Source: Prevotella histicola JCM 15637 = DNF00424
Lineage (GTDB): Bacteria > Bacteroidota > Bacteroidia > Bacteroidales > Bacteroidaceae
DNA length: 64,000 bases
Reading direction: 5' to 3'
Assembly: GCF_000613925.1 (NCBI RefSeq)
Contig: NZ_BAJX01000003.1
Location: 183,533-247,532 of the forward strand
In this document: piece by piece, positions 62,954 through 64,000 of the stretch
Layout: each line of letters opens with the position of its first letter
Position numbering within the stretch: the stretch's first letter is position 1
Notes under the pieces: model-generated
Databases searched by the model: none
Seen by the model: only the letters and a program-made list of their open reading frames with translations
What the model was told of the DNA's origin: nothing
Made by a program: the position numbers and the translations under genes

Positions 62954-63314
62954 AATATAAATATTGAGAAGTGAGCAGATTAAAAAGAGTTTTTCTCTAT
63001 TTTTTGTGTGAAGAGGAGATTAAAGTTCTAGAAATATGATATAATTTTGATATTGTATGCGATACTTATAGAATGAGATAAGTATCTTACTTCGTTGTTC
63101 AACTCAAATCAAGTTGTAATTTATAAATACTGATCTGCGATGAAATTCGTACTGTTTGGTGGGGGGGATAGAGGAGGGGAATATAAAATAATGGGCATGT
63201 TTAATAGTAAAATATACTTACAAGAGGAGGGGTGATGGTATAAGCTGAAATGAATAAATGTAGTTTTAAAGGGGGCTTGTAATAGTCTAAAGACCAGAAG
63301 GTTACAAATGGACT

Positions 63315-63417
63315 TGTAAAAGGGCATGTTTTGTGATGTAAAAGGGCGTCTTTTACAGTTCAAAAGGGCATCTTTTACCATGCAAAAGGGGCTCTTTTAG
63401 AATGTAAAAGAGGGCCT
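63315..63417. repeat. tandem AAAAGGGC/TCTTTT repeat array (copy 2)
   Basis: Five units of about 22 bases such as GTAAAAGGGCATGTTTT, GTAAAAGGGCGTCTTTTAC and CAAAAGGGCATCTTTTAC, each an imperfect dyad. Same family as 24571-24668. It sits in the gap between lepA and the last lipoprotein gene; the 63121-63381 minus frame is made by it. Confidence 0.7.
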
Positions 63418-63489
63418 ATGAAAAAACAAGTGGAAATTTATTTTATAAAATAGTGAGTATACTTTATCACAGACTCACTTATTTTTTAA

Positions 63490-63497
63490 TAACTTTG
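63490..63497 (+). promoter_or_regulatory. -7 box for the last lipoprotein gene
   Basis: TAACTTTG, 78 bases before the ATG at 63575. Confidence 0.55.
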
Positions 63498-63574
63498 CAG
63501 GGATAATAGCAGAGGGAGAATTAGTGATATTTGGTCCTCTATATAATAATATATCAGCAAGAAAGTAACGCAAT

Positions 63575-63980
63575 ATGGCTATAAGACGTTTTTTTTTATT
63601 TTGTGGTAGTTATATCTATCTTTGCGGCATGTCACCGTACCCTTGAGGATAGAGCTGCAGAAGAATGCAAAGAGTATACTGAAAAGAAATGCCCCACACC
63701 GGTAGTAGATAATACACGACTTGATAGTATGGTTTTTGAACGCTCCACATGGACGATTCATTATTATCATAGTCTTATTGGCGATGCTGATAATAAACAC
63801 GCTATAGCTTCTCAAAAAGGGAAGCTGCGTAAAGCTCTTTGTGAAGCATTGAGGGCTGATCCAGGAACAAAGGTGTACAAAGACGCAGGGTTTAATTTTC
63901 GATATACTTACCATTCTGGCAAGAAACCAACGGAAGTATTGATTGATATGACATATACCCCAAAAGACTTTGGCGATTAA
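63575..63980 (+). pseudogene. small lipoprotein with a poly-T frameshift
   Basis: From the ATG at 63575 the reading starts MAIRR and then meets a run of nine T. With eight T it would continue FFYFVVVISIFAACHRTLED, a signal peptide with FAAC lipobox, and join the frame that ends at 63980. The mature part (YTEKKCPTPVVDNTRLDSMV, RADPGTKVYKDAGFNFRYTY) is about 110 residues with no recognised domain. As written, translation from 63575 stops early. The tract may be phase-variable or the T count wrong. Confidence 0.6.
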
Positions 63981-64000
63981 TCTTCATAGAATCATTAATA

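Noticed and set aside
63121..63381. 86-codon minus frame near the end of the window
   Set aside because: Low complexity and partly inside the second repeat array.

Overview
The window looks like the chromosome of a Bacteroidetes bacterium of the Prevotella group. The signs are many -7 boxes of the TAnnTTTG type with no Shine-Dalgarno sites, lipoproteins with short lipoboxes, Bacteroidales-type mobile-element genes, and a CfxA class A beta-lactamase carried on a Tn4555-like mobilizable transposon. No rRNA, tRNA or CRISPR array was seen.

Region by region. (1) 1-13.1 kb is the accessory end of an integrative conjugative element: an XRE regulator, a cell-wall hydrolase, a DUF4099-type protein, a phosphoribosyltransferase/MutS-like fusion, an ArdC-like antirestriction gene, a DUF3991/Toprim gene, a secreted conjugation-type protein, a zinc-ribbon protein, and a run of small genes ending in DUF2958. 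Three of the conserved genes are each broken by one missing base. Around the small genes lie long non-coding stretches full of structure, including two tandem RNA-like units (11451-12111) that share a core and an architecture while their helices differ by compensatory changes. (2) 13.2-22.2 kb holds a lipoprotein, an HTH regulator beside a truncated HigA-like fragment, a two-gene AAA+ ATPase/subtilisin-like protease cassette, and a large DnaG-type primase-helicase with an HTH partner. (3) 22.5-24.7 kb holds an AAA_14/DUF4143 ATPase and gene debris. (4) 24.9-40.4 kb is an orphan polymorphic-toxin island: short toxin-tip remnants of Rhs type, each followed by a putative immunity gene, behind duplicated structured leaders. 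It is split by a ~9.9 kb Tn4555-like element (about 26707-36629) carrying cfxA, a MobV relaxase, a probable oriT, primase and RepA-like genes, an excisionase-like gene, a tyrosine integrase and a TnpA-like multi-HTH protein. (5) 40.6 kb to the end is core chromosome: a lipoprotein, an ABC-F ATPase, an M13 peptidase, MetA, a U32 peptidase, a TPR protein, a YhcH-like protein, a DASS transporter, a cobalamin/iron-type uptake pair, tandem acyl-CoA ligases, a Crp/Fnr regulator, LepA and a lipoprotein.

How the parts work together. The first 13 kb belongs to an ICE's host-takeover and DNA-processing set. The toxin island gives protection against, or spare warheads for, contact-dependent competition. 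The cfxA transposon has landed in that island and brings beta-lactam resistance with its own mobilization and integration functions. At least five conserved genes, in both mobile and core regions, are split by single-base deletions, so either the locus is decaying or the assembly has uncorrected indels. Any functional statement about those genes depends on which is true.
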